This document shows, piece after piece, positions 17,617-27,463 of a stretch of DNA of 64,000 bases (position 1 is the first letter of the stretch; each line of letters opens with the position of its first letter). Made by a program: the position numbers and the translations under genes. The DNA lies in the NCBI RefSeq assembly GCF_050753345.1, contig NZ_JBLZFX010000014.1, positions 1-64,000 of the forward strand. The letters run 5' to 3'. The stretch comes from Alkalinema pantanalense (GTDB taxonomy: Bacteria; Cyanobacteriota; Cyanobacteriia; Leptolyngbyales; Leptolyngbyaceae). A model generated the notes under the pieces. It had not been told where the DNA came from, searched no databases, and was given only the letters and a program-made list of their open reading frames with translations.

Positions 17617-19251
17617 TTAATTCGAAGAATGGCTAGATGACTTGAATGGCATCGGGCTAAATTTCAGCTGCTGCAGAATCCAAATACTACTCAAGATCAG
17701 TAGGACAGGCGTGAGCCAATTGCCCCAGCGGGTGTAGAGCGTTTGGGTTTGGCGACGGTGAATGGTTGCTCGGTGCACGGTAAATTCGTGGTCTGCCGAT
17801 CGCCAGAGGATTCGACCGTGGGGATTAATGACGCCGGAATACCCAGTATTGGTTGCCCGCACGATCCAGCGATCGGTTTCGATCGCCCGCATCAGATCGT
17901 GGGCTTGGTGTTGCGCCATGAGCACGGAACTGTAGGGATCTAAATTGGACGCGGTGATTAAAAATTGTGCGCCCCCTTGGACTTGATCCCGAAAGAGTTC
18001 TGGAAAGGCGGACTCATAGCAAATCCCGATCGCGGCATTGCCAAAGGGTGTGACAAAGCGTTGATGGGCGGCTCCGGCCAGTAAATAACTGCGAATCGGT
18101 GACAGACGACCGATAAATTTGCCCAGGATCTCTTCAAAGGGTAAAGATTCGCCTAACGGCACAACTTTTACCTTATCGTACTGGCTCTGAATCTGCCCCT
18201 GGGGATTAAGCATGAGCATTGCCTGGGTTGTCCGATCGCCGCGCTGACCAAAGGAACCGAGCACTAAGGGCACTTGGCGATCGGACAGCACCTGATCCAA
18301 AACGCTCGGAGATCGGTCTTGCCATTCAAAGGGCATTGCGGCTTCCGACGTGATGATCAGATTAGCTCCTTGATCCGCCAAAATTCGATAGCCCAGAGAG
18401 TAATTATGTAGTCCTTGCTGAATTCCTTGGGGCGATAGTTTGATGCGGGTTGGGACATTGCCTTGAACGATTCCGACAGACAGTGCCGTATTCGGAGATG
18501 CCTCCAAAGGTTGGAAAGACAGCCCTAACCCGATCGCGTGGCTGATGAGGAGTAGCCCGATCGCGCGCAGGAATTTGGTTTTTGTCTGCGATCGGGAGTT
18601 CCATGCCAACAGCCAGGATATCCAGGGTTTAGAATTTCCTGCTAACCAAGCTTCAGCCAGTAACCCATTTACTGCCACGATCGCGGCTGTCACGGCCATC
18701 GGCCCCGCCAGTTGCCCCAAGTGCAGAATCACAGGATTGCCGGGACTTTGGGTATAGGCCAGGGTCGTCCAATCGAGGGGACTATGATTCCGCAGCGTTT
18801 CCAGGGCACACCAGAGGGCTGTTCCAGCCAAGACCCGAAGGCCCGTAGGAAACTGCTGCCGCCCCATCCAGGCCATTGCCCCAGCCCAAACCAGTACCGT
18901 CGCCACGCCCCAACCTGTAATGAAGAGCCAGATTACGGTGACGATCGCTACACTAGTCCCCCAGGACAGTCCCAGCCAAGTTAATGGATGCAAACCCGTA
19001 ATCCAAAACAGAGAAATGCCGTGGTAGGCAAAGCCCCATAATGCTGCAACCTTCCAACGACCCTGCACTGCCAAGACCCAGAGCGGGGCCAAGGCGATCC
19101 AAGCGATCGGCCAGAGGTTGAGCGGCGCAGGGGCCAAACTCATCAGTAATCCTGCCAAGAGCGCGAGGCCCATGGGCTTGAGCCAAACTCGGGTCTGGAA
19201 CGACAGCGGTTTTCCTTCCGAAGTCCGGTCTAGCGGTATCTGACGCCCCAT
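17617..19251 (-). CDS. lnt: Apolipoprotein N-acyltransferase
   Basis: A 544-residue membrane enzyme that adds the third acyl chain to the N-terminal Cys of lipoproteins. The N-terminal 240 residues hold about seven hydrophobic helices (for example LLAGLLMSLAPAPLNLWPIAWIALAPLWVLA). The C-terminal nitrilase-like domain has the catalytic triad: Glu in LIITSEAAMPFEW (about 302), Lys in YDKVKVVPLGE (about 360) and Cys in GICYESAFPEL (about 410). A final transmembrane helix lies near the C-terminus. The ATG overlaps the stop of the upstream GNAT gene (TAATG), indicating translational coupling. Several lipoprotein genes in this window would be its substrates. Confidence 0.93.
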   Translation of the reverse strand: MGRQIPLDRTSEGKPLSFQTRVWLKPMGLALLAGLLMSLAPAPLNLWPIAWIALAPLWVLAVQGRWKVAALWGFAYHGISLFWITGLHPLTWLGLSWGTSVAIVTVIWLFITGWGVATVLVWAGAMAWMGRQQFPTGLRVLAGTALWCALETLRNHSPLDWTTLAYTQSPGNPVILHLGQLAGPMAVTAAIVAVNGLLAEAWLAGNSKPWISWLLAWNSRSQTKTKFLRAIGLLLISHAIGLGLSFQPLEASPNTALSVGIVQGNVPTRIKLSPQGIQQGLHNYSLGYRILADQGANLIITSEAAMPFEWQDRSPSVLDQVLSDRQVPLVLGSFGQRGDRTTQAMLMLNPQGQIQSQYDKVKVVPLGESLPFEEILGKFIGRLSPIRSYLLAGAAHQRFVTPFGNAAIGICYESAFPELFRDQVQGGAQFLITASNLDPYSSVLMAQHQAHDLMRAIETDRWIVRATNTGYSGVINPHGRILWRSADHEFTVHRATIHRRQTQTLYTRWGNWLTPVLLILSSIWILQQLKFSPMPFKSSSHSSN

Positions 19252-19901
19252 TACGATCGAGTCTCCAAATTTTTTGCTAGGCGATGGAGTCCCCCCGCAT
19301 CGGTCATGGTTTCAAAGCGATGGCTGGTTTTGCTGCATGTGACCGTGTAGCCCAGCCGTTCAAACAACTTACGAGCGGGAATGTTCTGGTAAGTCACGTC
19401 GGTGCAAATGTGCTGACAGCCGAGGTCTTGGGCTTCTAGTTCCGTATCTTGCAGCAGGGCCGAGCCAAGGCCACGATTGCGAAACTCCGGTGCAATGCAG
19501 AGGCTCAAGACAAAATAGTCATCCCGATCGACCTCTTGCTTAATGCGACTCAGGTCAGCCAAATTCACTAAAATTCTAGGCACACGGGTGACGGGCAAAA
19601 GGTGGGCCATAATGCCCTGCACATTTTCCTCCAGCTTCCGTTTAAGGTCACCGGGATAGCCCAGAATCAGACCCGCTGCCCGATCGTTGACTTCAATAAT
19701 TTGCGTATGTTCATAGCTAAAGGCATGGTTTGGCTCAGCAAATGCCTGGTGGAGGGTTGCCTGAGCTTTTTCCGGGGTGGAAGCAAAGACATAACTAAAC
19801 AGCCCCTTGCCAGCGGAAAAGAGTAAATCTGCGCCCCAAGCCGTATCACTAATCTCGGCAGGCCGCACGGTAATTGCTTCAACCGGAAACTGTAAACCCA
19901 T
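19251..19901 (-). CDS. GNAT family N-acetyltransferase coupled to lnt
   Basis: A 216-residue acetyltransferase. ATG 19901 gives MGLQFPVEAITVRPAEISDTAW, a typical GNAT start; the frame is open to 20060, but that extension reads like non-coding sequence. The acetyl-CoA-binding motif is LCIAPEFRNRGLGSALLQ (Q/RxxGxG/A type) at about residues 137-154, followed by ICTDVTYQNIPARKLFERLGYTV, the classical last part of the fold. Its stop overlaps the lnt start by one base. Substrate unknown; coupling to lnt may just be operon economy. Confidence 0.85.
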   Translation of the reverse strand: MGLQFPVEAITVRPAEISDTAWGADLLFSAGKGLFSYVFASTPEKAQATLHQAFAEPNHAFSYEHTQIIEVNDRAAGLILGYPGDLKRKLEENVQGIMAHLLPVTRVPRILVNLADLSRIKQEVDRDDYFVLSLCIAPEFRNRGLGSALLQDTELEAQDLGCQHICTDVTYQNIPARKLFERLGYTVTCSKTSHRFETMTDAGGLHRLAKNLETRS

Positions 19902-20111
19902 AGGTGCTATCCTACCGCACGCGGTTTTCGCTCGGGGATGGTGATTGGAGAAAATTCTAGGGGAAGGGGTAGAAGGGTAGAGGGGGCGTTTTTTGTAACT
20001 GGGTTTTGGCTGCTGGTGGAATTGTTCTAGAGTGGTGAAAATGCCGATCGTGGGAATCACGATTTATTTTTGGCTGATTTCTGTCCTGTTTTTTCCTTGT
20101 CCTGCCTTGCT

Positions 20112-22901
20112 ATGTCCCAGCTTCCTCCTGATTCCTCCAATGCGATCGATCCGACCCAAGGCTTACCGGAACGGTTGATTAAACATGCGGTGAAATATGC
20201 TGATCATCGATCGGTCGATCGGGATGCCTTGACGCCGATGATGCGGCATTATGCGGACATGAAGGATCAGTATCCCCAGGCGTTGCTGCTCTATCGGGTG
20301 GGGGATTTTTTTGAGACCTTCTTTCAGGATGCGGTGACGATCGCGCGGGAACTGGAACTGGTGCTCACTAGCAAAGATGGTGGCAAGGAAGTGGGGCGCG
20401 TTCCTCTGGCTGGCATTCCCCACCATGCCCTCGATCGCTACTGTGCCCAATTGGTGGAAAAGGGCTTCGCGATCGCGGTCTGTGATCAAGTCGAAGATCC
20501 CGCAGAGGCCCAGGGCACACTGGTACGGCGGGAAGTGACGCGGGTAATTACGCCGGGAACCTTGCTGGAAGAGGGGATGCTGAATGCGCGGCGCAATAAT
20601 TTCCTGGCTGCCGTCGTCGTGGCGAATCAGCATTGGGGCTTGGCCTACGCTGATATTTCCACCGGAGAATTTTTTACCACCCAATCCACTGGGCTAGAAC
20701 AACTGACCCACGAATTGCAACGGCTACAACCGGCGGAGGTGCTCTATCCCACCAATGCCCCTGATCTGGTCGGCCTGCTGCGACCGGGCGAAAGAAGCGA
20801 ACAGTTGCCCAGTTGCCTGCCGTCGCAATTTTGCTACACCCTGCGGCCCCAGAGTGGCTTTGTGCAGGCAGAGGCCCGCAATCGACTGCTGCAACGGTTC
20901 CGCGTACGATCGCTGGAGGCCATGGGCTGCGAAACGTTACCCCTAGCAGTGCGGGCGGCGGGGGGGCTACTGGACTATTTGGAAAGCACGTCGGAACGGC
21001 AGTGGGAAGCGGGGCAAGCCCAGGTACAGGTGCCGCTGCAATTGCTGGCCACCTATACGCTGACGGAATTTCTGGTGCTGGATGGCTCGACCCGGCGCAA
21101 TTTGGAAATTACCCAAACCCAGCGGGATGGCACCTTCCATGGCTCCCTGCTCTGGGCCCTCGATCGCACAATTACGCCCATGGGATCCCGTGCCCTGCGG
21201 CGCTGGCTCCAGCAACCGCTCCTCGATCGCTTAGGGATTGCTGCACGGCAGGACACGATTCGGGAGCTGGTGGACGACGGCATCCTGCGGGAGGATATCC
21301 AAAAGCTACTGCGACAAATTTATGACCTGGAACGGCTGGCGGGACGGGCGGGCTCCGGCACAGCCACACCGCGCGATCTCGTCGCTCTAGCGGATTCCCT
21401 GGAAAAGCTGCCTGCCCTAGCCGCCCTCGTGGCCCAGGCCCGATCGCCCTACCTGCAAGTCCTGCAAACGGTGCCGCCGATCCTGGAAGAACTGGCTCAC
21501 CTCCTGCGGAGTCATCTCGTGGAAAAACCGCCCCTGAGCTTGACGGAAGGCGGGCTAATTCGGCCTGGGGTGAATTTGGAACTGGACGATCGGCGGCAAC
21601 AGGTGGAACAGGATCAGCAGTGGATTTCCAGTCTGGAACTGACCGAGCGGGAAAAAACGGGGATTTCCACCCTCAAGGTGGGCTACAACAAAACCTTTGG
21701 CTATTACCTCAGCATCTCCCGCAGCAAGGCCGACCAGGTACCGCCGGACTACATCCGCAAGCAGACCTTGACCAACGAGGAGCGCTACATTACTCCGGAT
21801 CTCAAGGAATGCGAGAACCGCTTACTCACTGCTAAGGAAGAATTGGGTCGTTTAGAATACGACATTTTCGTTGGGTTGCGATCGCAGGTGGGGGAACAGG
21901 CGGAGGAAATTCGGCAGGTGGCGCGATCCGTGGCGGCGGCGGATGTGCTGGCCGGACTTGCCGAAGTTGCAGTGTATCAAGGCTATTGCTGCCCGGACAT
22001 GACCGACGATCGCACCCTGATGATCCAAGCAGGTCGCCATCCGGTGGTGGAGCAGTCCTTACCCGCTGGCTTTTTTGTCCCCAATTCCACCACTTTAGGA
22101 CAGGTTACGGAGCCAAGCCCAACAGCCCAAAAGTCGCAGAAATCTCCGCCAGCAGCCACAGCACCGGATTTAATCATCCTGACGGGGCCGAATGCCAGCG
22201 GCAAATCCTGCTATCTGCGGCAGGTGGGCTTGATTCAGCTGATGGCGCAGGTGGGCAGTTTTGTTCCAGCCAAATCAGCACGGCTGGGCCTGTGCGATCG
22301 CATTTTTACCCGGGTGGGAGCGGTGGATGACCTGGCAACGGGGCAATCAACCTTTATGGTGGAAATGAATGAGACGGCCAATATTTTGAACCATGCCAGC
22401 GATCGCTCCCTGGTGCTGCTGGATGAAATTGGCCGGGGCACGGCGACGTTTGACGGCCTGTCGATCGCCTGGGCGGTGGCGGAATATCTGGCCCAGGAAA
22501 TTACGGCCCGAACGATTTTTGCCACCCATTACCACGAGTTGAATGAGCTAGCGTCTATCCTACCCAACGTGGCCAATTATCAGGTCACTGTAAAGGAACT
22601 GCCCGATCAAATTGTCTTTCTGCATCAGGTTCAGCCGGGGGGGGCCGATCGCTCCTACGGCATTGAGGCGGGACGCTTAGCCGGGTTGCCGCCGTCGGTG
22701 ATTGCCCGCGCCAAACAGGTGATGGGACAGATTGAACAACACAGCAAAATTGCCGTTGGCTTACGTCAGGGGCATGATTCCCAGATCCCTGCGCCTAGGG
22801 CGACCCGATCCCGCAAATCCACAATTAAACCGAGCGATCGCGTCGATCGGGTCTCTGACACCGCTGCCCCGGACTATCAACTGGATATTTTTGGCAATTG
22901 A
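20112..22901 (+). CDS. mutS: DNA mismatch repair protein MutS
   Basis: A 929-residue MutS1. ATG 20112 (MSQLPPDSSNAID) is preferred to a TTG 42 bases upstream. The mismatch-binding motif Phe-x-Glu is present in YRVGDFFETFF (about residues 70-80 from this start). The clamp and lever regions are followed by the ATPase domain: Walker A TGPNASGKSCYLRQ near 690, the MVEMNET signature, and Walker B LVLLDEIGRGTATFDGLSIAW, then FATHYHELNEL. The C-terminus has a longer basic tail and ends DYQLDIFGN, normal for cyanobacterial MutS1. The cyanobacterial role is mispair recognition, together with MutL elsewhere. Confidence 0.96.
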   Translation: MSQLPPDSSNAIDPTQGLPERLIKHAVKYADHRSVDRDALTPMMRHYADMKDQYPQALLLYRVGDFFETFFQDAVTIARELELVLTSKDGGKEVGRVPLAGIPHHALDRYCAQLVEKGFAIAVCDQVEDPAEAQGTLVRREVTRVITPGTLLEEGMLNARRNNFLAAVVVANQHWGLAYADISTGEFFTTQSTGLEQLTHELQRLQPAEVLYPTNAPDLVGLLRPGERSEQLPSCLPSQFCYTLRPQSGFVQAEARNRLLQRFRVRSLEAMGCETLPLAVRAAGGLLDYLESTSERQWEAGQAQVQVPLQLLATYTLTEFLVLDGSTRRNLEITQTQRDGTFHGSLLWALDRTITPMGSRALRRWLQQPLLDRLGIAARQDTIRELVDDGILREDIQKLLRQIYDLERLAGRAGSGTATPRDLVALADSLEKLPALAALVAQARSPYLQVLQTVPPILEELAHLLRSHLVEKPPLSLTEGGLIRPGVNLELDDRRQQVEQDQQWISSLELTEREKTGISTLKVGYNKTFGYYLSISRSKADQVPPDYIRKQTLTNEERYITPDLKECENRLLTAKEELGRLEYDIFVGLRSQVGEQAEEIRQVARSVAAADVLAGLAEVAVYQGYCCPDMTDDRTLMIQAGRHPVVEQSLPAGFFVPNSTTLGQVTEPSPTAQKSQKSPPAATAPDLIILTGPNASGKSCYLRQVGLIQLMAQVGSFVPAKSARLGLCDRIFTRVGAVDDLATGQSTFMVEMNETANILNHASDRSLVLLDEIGRGTATFDGLSIAWAVAEYLAQEITARTIFATHYHELNELASILPNVANYQVTVKELPDQIVFLHQVQPGGADRSYGIEAGRLAGLPPSVIARAKQVMGQIEQHSKIAVGLRQGHDSQIPAPRATRSRKSTIKPSDRVDRVSDTAAPDYQLDIFGN

Positions 22902-22975
22902 GCGGAGGGAAAGATCTTCGATCGTCTCCCGTGACCGAACCCCTAAGGGATTTGCAAAGAAATAATATCCCCTCT

Positions 22976-23024
22976 TCATTCCCCTACACTCCTACCCTTT
23001 TACTCTCCTACCCCTACCCAATTG
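22976..23024. repeat. Pyrimidine-rich low-complexity tract
   Basis: A run built from CCTACC/CTCCTACCC-like pieces between mutS and the convergent GGDEF-EAL gene. Similar tracts in the opposite orientation occur upstream of mutS (about 19960-19990). They look like a dispersed low-complexity intergenic repeat rather than a gene. Confidence 0.5.
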
Positions 23025-23066
23025 GGATTTTATTGATGCGCTGTTCCCTAATACCTCCTAGATGTG

Positions 23067-25241
23067 TTATCGATAGTCCGATCGATGATCTACAGGAAAC
23101 AACTGGGCGAGGTGTTCTAGCGGATTTGTCCGATCGAGGAATTTTTCGGCATCCTGGAACGACATTGGCTTTGAGAAAAGATAGCCTTGACCGTACTCGC
23201 ACTTCAGCATCTTCAACTGTGCTAATTGCTTTGTGGTTTCCACCCCTTCCGCAATCACTTCCATTCCTAGATTCCAAGCCAGGGTAATAATCGTGCGGAC
23301 GAGTTCCAGCTTTTCCCCATCAATGTCTACCCGGCTGATGAAGGAACGATCGATCTTCAACACATCCATCGGGAAGCGGTAGAGATAGCCTAGGGAGGAA
23401 TAGCCCGTGCCGAAGTCATCCACTGATAGCTTGACGCCCATGGCCTTCAGCCTTGACAGCGTATCCATCGCAGATGCTGTATTTTCCATGATGGCTGTCT
23501 CGGTGATTTCCAGTTTGAGACAGGCGGGGGGAAGTCCCGACTCTTGCAGAACTTCGTTAATCATCTCAATGACCCCAGTTTGGGAGAACTGGCGGCTAGA
23601 GAGATTGACACTCACTGAAAGTGGCTGATGGTGGGGATATTGGGTTTGCCAGCGGCCCAGTTGACGGCAGGCTTCCCGTAGGATCCAGTGGCCCATGGGA
23701 ATAATCAGTCCGGTTTCTTCTGCTAAGGGAATAAATTGAGCTGGGGAAATCAAGCCTCGATCGGGATGCTGCCACCGAATTAAGGCTTCAAACCCCGCTA
23801 CCCGCCCAGTGGTGAGGGAGACGATCGGTTGATAGTAAACCTGAAACTCTTCCCGCTCGATCGCCCGCCGTAGGTCATTTTCCAGTTGCATCAAGGCCAT
23901 CACATGGCTGTGCATCTCTGTATCAAACACCTCATGGCAGGCTTTACCCAGAGCCTTAGCACGATACATCGCAATATCGGCTCCCCGCAGCAGATCTTCA
24001 GTGTGCTCAAAGTTGGTCGTGCTGAGGGCAATCCCAATACTGACGGTCGTAAACACTTCATGGCCATTCAGTAGGAACGATCGACCCAATTCTTGATGAA
24101 TCCGTTCCGCGACTTGATGGGCCGATTCCACGCCCTGAATATTATCCAACAGAATGGTAAACTCATCCCCCCCCAGCCGTGCGACCAGATCGGTCTTCTT
24201 CACACAGCCCTCGAGGCGACGGGCAATCTCAATCAGCAACTGATCGCCAACTATATGCCCAAGACTATCGTTGATCACCTTAAAGCGATCGAGATCCAAA
24301 AAGAGCACCGCAAATAGATAGTTTGGATCAGCATCCCGACGGGCCACAACTTGGGCCAGACGCTCCATAAACATCAAGCGATTGGATAATCCAGTCAGCG
24401 AATCATAGAAGGCGTTACGGCGTAGCTGATTTTCTGCCTCCTTCCGTTCGGTGACTTCCCGCATGACTGAGACAAAATGAGTCACTTGTCCATGCTCGTT
24501 GCGAATGGGCACCATATTGCTATCTGCCCAAAAACAGCTGTGATCCTTGCGATGTAACAAGAGTTCCGCTTTGACAGATTCCAGTTGAACCATAGCGGTT
24601 CGGACACGATTCACTTCCTCCCAATCGGTCTCTGGTCCGATTAGGATTTTGGGCGTTTTCCCAATCACATCGGCAGCCCGATGGCCTGTCACCTTCAGGA
24701 ACGCTTCGTTGACATAGACGATCCGTAAATCCAGCGGATCATCTCCAGTTTCACATTGGGTGATCATGACAATTTCATTGGCATTGACCACAACGGACTC
24801 TAGTAATCGCAAATATTCTTCCAGCCATTTGCGTTCGGTAATATCGGTGACGGTGATTAAGTTACCGATCGTTTGACCATTACTATCATAGAGCAGCGTT
24901 GAATTGACCTCCGCCCAAAATTGTCGCCCATCCTTCCGACGCAGTTGTCCTTCCTTCCATTCACATCGGTTGGTCGGAACTTGATCGGGCGTGGTACAGA
25001 AATAGAGCCAGCCCTCAATCATAGACAGGAATTTTTGGGCTGATTGCCCCACCATATCTGCGGGAGAAAAGCCCACTAGCTTCGCAATTCTGGAATTAAC
25101 GTGAAGAATCTGATTATCCAGATCAGTTACGATAATGCCATCATTCAGATTTTCTAGGACTGTTCTTAATAGCCAATCATTTTCACTTTTAACTGGCAAA
25201 CCCAGTGTTTCCGAGTGACTTCTCCATCTTTCAGTCGCCAT
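23067..25241 (-). CDS. PAS-PAS-GGDEF-EAL cyclic-di-GMP signalling protein
   Basis: A 724-residue soluble sensor. PAS1 is about residues 22-130 (LENLNDGIIVTDLDNQILHVN) and PAS2 about 145-275 (YVNEAFLKVTGHRAADVIGK, ending VSVMREVTERKEAE), both with PAC-like ends. The GGDEF domain (about 283-445) keeps the intact LGGDEF site at about 358. The EAL domain (about 460-705) keeps GFEALIRWQHPDRG, SVNLSSRQF, KLEITETAIM, VDDFGTGYSSL, LKIDRSFI and AEGVETTKQL, so the phosphodiesterase metal site is complete. It could therefore make or degrade c-di-GMP, with activity set by a PAS ligand. No membrane segment is present. It is convergent with mutS and stands alone. Confidence 0.93.
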   Translation of the reverse strand: MATERWRSHSETLGLPVKSENDWLLRTVLENLNDGIIVTDLDNQILHVNSRIAKLVGFSPADMVGQSAQKFLSMIEGWLYFCTTPDQVPTNRCEWKEGQLRRKDGRQFWAEVNSTLLYDSNGQTIGNLITVTDITERKWLEEYLRLLESVVVNANEIVMITQCETGDDPLDLRIVYVNEAFLKVTGHRAADVIGKTPKILIGPETDWEEVNRVRTAMVQLESVKAELLLHRKDHSCFWADSNMVPIRNEHGQVTHFVSVMREVTERKEAENQLRRNAFYDSLTGLSNRLMFMERLAQVVARRDADPNYLFAVLFLDLDRFKVINDSLGHIVGDQLLIEIARRLEGCVKKTDLVARLGGDEFTILLDNIQGVESAHQVAERIHQELGRSFLLNGHEVFTTVSIGIALSTTNFEHTEDLLRGADIAMYRAKALGKACHEVFDTEMHSHVMALMQLENDLRRAIEREEFQVYYQPIVSLTTGRVAGFEALIRWQHPDRGLISPAQFIPLAEETGLIIPMGHWILREACRQLGRWQTQYPHHQPLSVSVNLSSRQFSQTGVIEMINEVLQESGLPPACLKLEITETAIMENTASAMDTLSRLKAMGVKLSVDDFGTGYSSLGYLYRFPMDVLKIDRSFISRVDIDGEKLELVRTIITLAWNLGMEVIAEGVETTKQLAQLKMLKCEYGQGYLFSKPMSFQDAEKFLDRTNPLEHLAQLFPVDHRSDYR

Positions 25242-26265
25242 GGGTGGTTCCTTTCGTGCACCAGTTAAAATTTATCAATGAAATTTAGATTCACAGACTT
25301 TTACGCAAGATACTTTATGCAAAAGATTATGCAAAAGATGGAGCATAAAGTCTTTCGGTAGATTGACAGAAACGATCGTGGTGACCTTCCAGTAGAAACC
25401 TTGAAGGTTCACATTTCCTACACCGATCGTAGGTAGATTCAGAAAAACTAAATCAGAACAAAATCGTAACGTTGAACTTATCATTAAACATAAACTCAAC
25501 CTATTTTGTTGTAATTTAATCTTTACCTTCTTGGACATTTAGAGCCAATTTCCGGAGAAGGTGAGTAAGCTTCTCTATAAAAGATAGTTTACCCAAACCC
25601 CAAAAAGAAGTTAATACAGTTACTTCTGTCAATGCAAATGCCAAAGATAATTTTTTGGTAGCAATTTTGTAGCAATTAGGTGGACTCGATCCATGTCTAG
25701 GACTGTAAAAATATCAGAAGTTAGCAGTGCCTAACATAGGGTGAAAGTATCTGAGGCAACAGTAAAAGTATCTTCAGCAATAGTAATGACAATTGATTCA
25801 GATTAGGTTCAAATAGGCAGCTGAATGGTGCTTGATCTCAGGATTCAGGATAACAAATTTCAGATCTAAGAAGATCGGAAACCTTGATCCCGAACCTCTA
25901 CCTAATTTCCATAGCTTAGTATGCCCTCAACCTCACCAGAGTATAATCAGCGAAAACCCTGCCTTTAGTAATTTTTAAAATAACGCAGGAGAATCCGTAA
26001 ATTTACGGATAGAACAGATAACGGGGATTGATTACAGCGCTACCAACCCTGCTCCTACGGTGTCAACCCCGTCCCACAAGCTAGTTTTACAAGTTTTTCA
26101 ACCTAGTTTGGGTCAGACTGTCTCCGGGATAATACTACCCAAGGATAAAACTAGATAGGGCTAAATTAGGAAAGTGTTCCGCATTAAAAAAGCATCTCAT
26201 AGGCATGTTATCTGATCTTGCGTAGAAGCTTCTTGCATAGAAGATCATCGGCAGGACTTCCTAAT
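25242..26265. other. 1-kb gene-poor region
   Basis: An AT-rich stretch between two minus-strand genes. It has A/T-rich direct repeats near 25300-25345 (ATGCAAAAGAT twice, plus a GCATAAAGTCTTT-like phrase), a duplicated GTAGCAATT near 25657-25678, and a perfect palindrome at 25993-26010. The longest frame in it (25275-25538, minus) lacks an SD and protein-like composition. No tRNA or named non-coding RNA is recognised; a regulatory RNA is possible. Confidence 0.45.
25993..26010. promoter_or_regulatory. Perfect 18-bp palindrome, possible operator
   Basis: ATCCGTAAATTTACGGAT is its own reverse complement with no spacer. It lies in an otherwise unoccupied region, 268 bases past the 3' end of the hydrolase gene and about 750 bases upstream of the GGDEF-EAL gene start on the minus strand. 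It has no U-run on either side, so it is not a standard terminator. A dimeric-regulator site is the simplest reading. Confidence 0.4.
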
Positions 26266-27141
26266 TTAGCTTGCTTCTTCGTGGAGAGAACAATCCCTCA
26301 CAAAATTGTGAATGAATTCTGCGATCGTGGCTGAATGGGCTTGGGGTAAGTTGTGGCCCGCTTCGGGTAGACAAATGAGTTGCGCATTGGGAATGCGATC
26401 GGCGTAGGTTTGGCAGTGCCAAAGGGGAATCGTATCATCGCGATCGCCCGCAATCACAACCGTGGGTGCCTGAATCTGATGAATGACTTGTTCTACCGTA
26501 TCTACAGCGTCTTCTGGCCGCAGGCGATCGAGTAAAAACGAGCGAGCTGCGGGTTGGGCTTGGAGTTCCTTTCTAGCCCAACTAATCGTTGTCATAGCTT
26601 TTTGTTGATTGATCAATCCTGCAATGGGACGTAACCCTGCTAGCACCCAGTCCACCACTGGATGGGGCCACAGAAGCGGTCGTAGGTGGTTATAACGACC
26701 ACAAAATTCATCATCTCGAATCCCCGCAGGAGCAGCTAAAAACAGTCCTTTCACCGCTTGGGGATAGGCGATCGCGTAGGCTGCTGCCACCCACCCGCCA
26801 AAGGAATGGCCCAGGATATAACAAGGATCAAGGGATAGCTGGTCAATAACTTGGTGGACAAACTGAATTTCCTTGGCAATGTCGTAACGAATAGCGGGCT
26901 TTCCCGACTCACCAAAGCCGAGTAAGTCTAAGGCGATACAGCGAAAGTGGGAAGATAGCTTTTCCATGGTCGGAATCCAACAGGAGCGATCGCCCAAAAA
27001 ACCATGGAGCATCAAGAGAGGTGGGCCTTCTCCCTTCGCTAAATAGGCGGCAGGCTGTTGTGTAGGTTGGCCGGGTTCCACTTCCATTTCAATGGAGAGC
27101 ACCTGGGACTGTAGGGGGGGATTCCGTAAATTTTCTAGCAT
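26266..27141 (-). CDS. Alpha/beta hydrolase
   Basis: A 291-residue alpha/beta-hydrolase-fold protein. It shows the oxyanion segment LMLHGFLGDRSCW, the nucleophile elbow LGHSFGGWVA at about residue 112, an acid in VIAGDRDDTIPLWH and the catalytic His in LPEAGHNLPQ. The sequence also resembles proteins named 2-hydroxy-6-oxo-dienoate hydrolase or MenH-like, but those names are not reliable here. Cytosolic, no signal peptide. It stands alone on the minus strand, with divergent and gene-poor flanks. Substrate unknown. Confidence 0.85.
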   Translation of the reverse strand: MLENLRNPPLQSQVLSIEMEVEPGQPTQQPAAYLAKGEGPPLLMLHGFLGDRSCWIPTMEKLSSHFRCIALDLLGFGESGKPAIRYDIAKEIQFVHQVIDQLSLDPCYILGHSFGGWVAAAYAIAYPQAVKGLFLAAPAGIRDDEFCGRYNHLRPLLWPHPVVDWVLAGLRPIAGLINQQKAMTTISWARKELQAQPAARSFLLDRLRPEDAVDTVEQVIHQIQAPTVVIAGDRDDTIPLWHCQTYADRIPNAQLICLPEAGHNLPQAHSATIAEFIHNFVRDCSLHEEAS

Positions 27142-27463
27142 TTCAAATTAATTGACTTGTTTAGAGAATTTGTCTATCTGTCTTTAGATGGATTTGAGTT
27201 GCCGACTCAGTCAGTATGTTTGACGAGTCTGTGGCGAAAATGTTGAGCGCTTTACGAAGAAGTTATAAACTTTTTGCAATGAAAATGCTACTACTTACGT
27301 AGATTGGGCATACTGTTCTTATACCAATCCAGTACTTTTAATTACTGATGCCGAAGGTTCGATCTCGCTAGACAAAATCAATTGAAAAGTACGGTATTTG
27401 ATTCGGCATTCTTGGGAATTTGTCCCTCCTTTACCCGGTACCTCTCGTAGGAGAACTTATCAA
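27142..27463. other. Divergent intergenic region before the Nif11 gene
   Basis: This stretch separates the divergent hydrolase and Nif11 genes and should hold promoters for both. I see no gene or clear repeat. An AGGAG ribosome-binding site at 27449-27453 fixes the Nif11 start at 27464. Confidence 0.4.

Noticed and set aside
25275..25538. 87-residue minus-strand frame in the 1-kb gap
   Set aside because: No SD, unremarkable composition, and it overlaps AT-rich direct repeats; nothing suggests it is coding.
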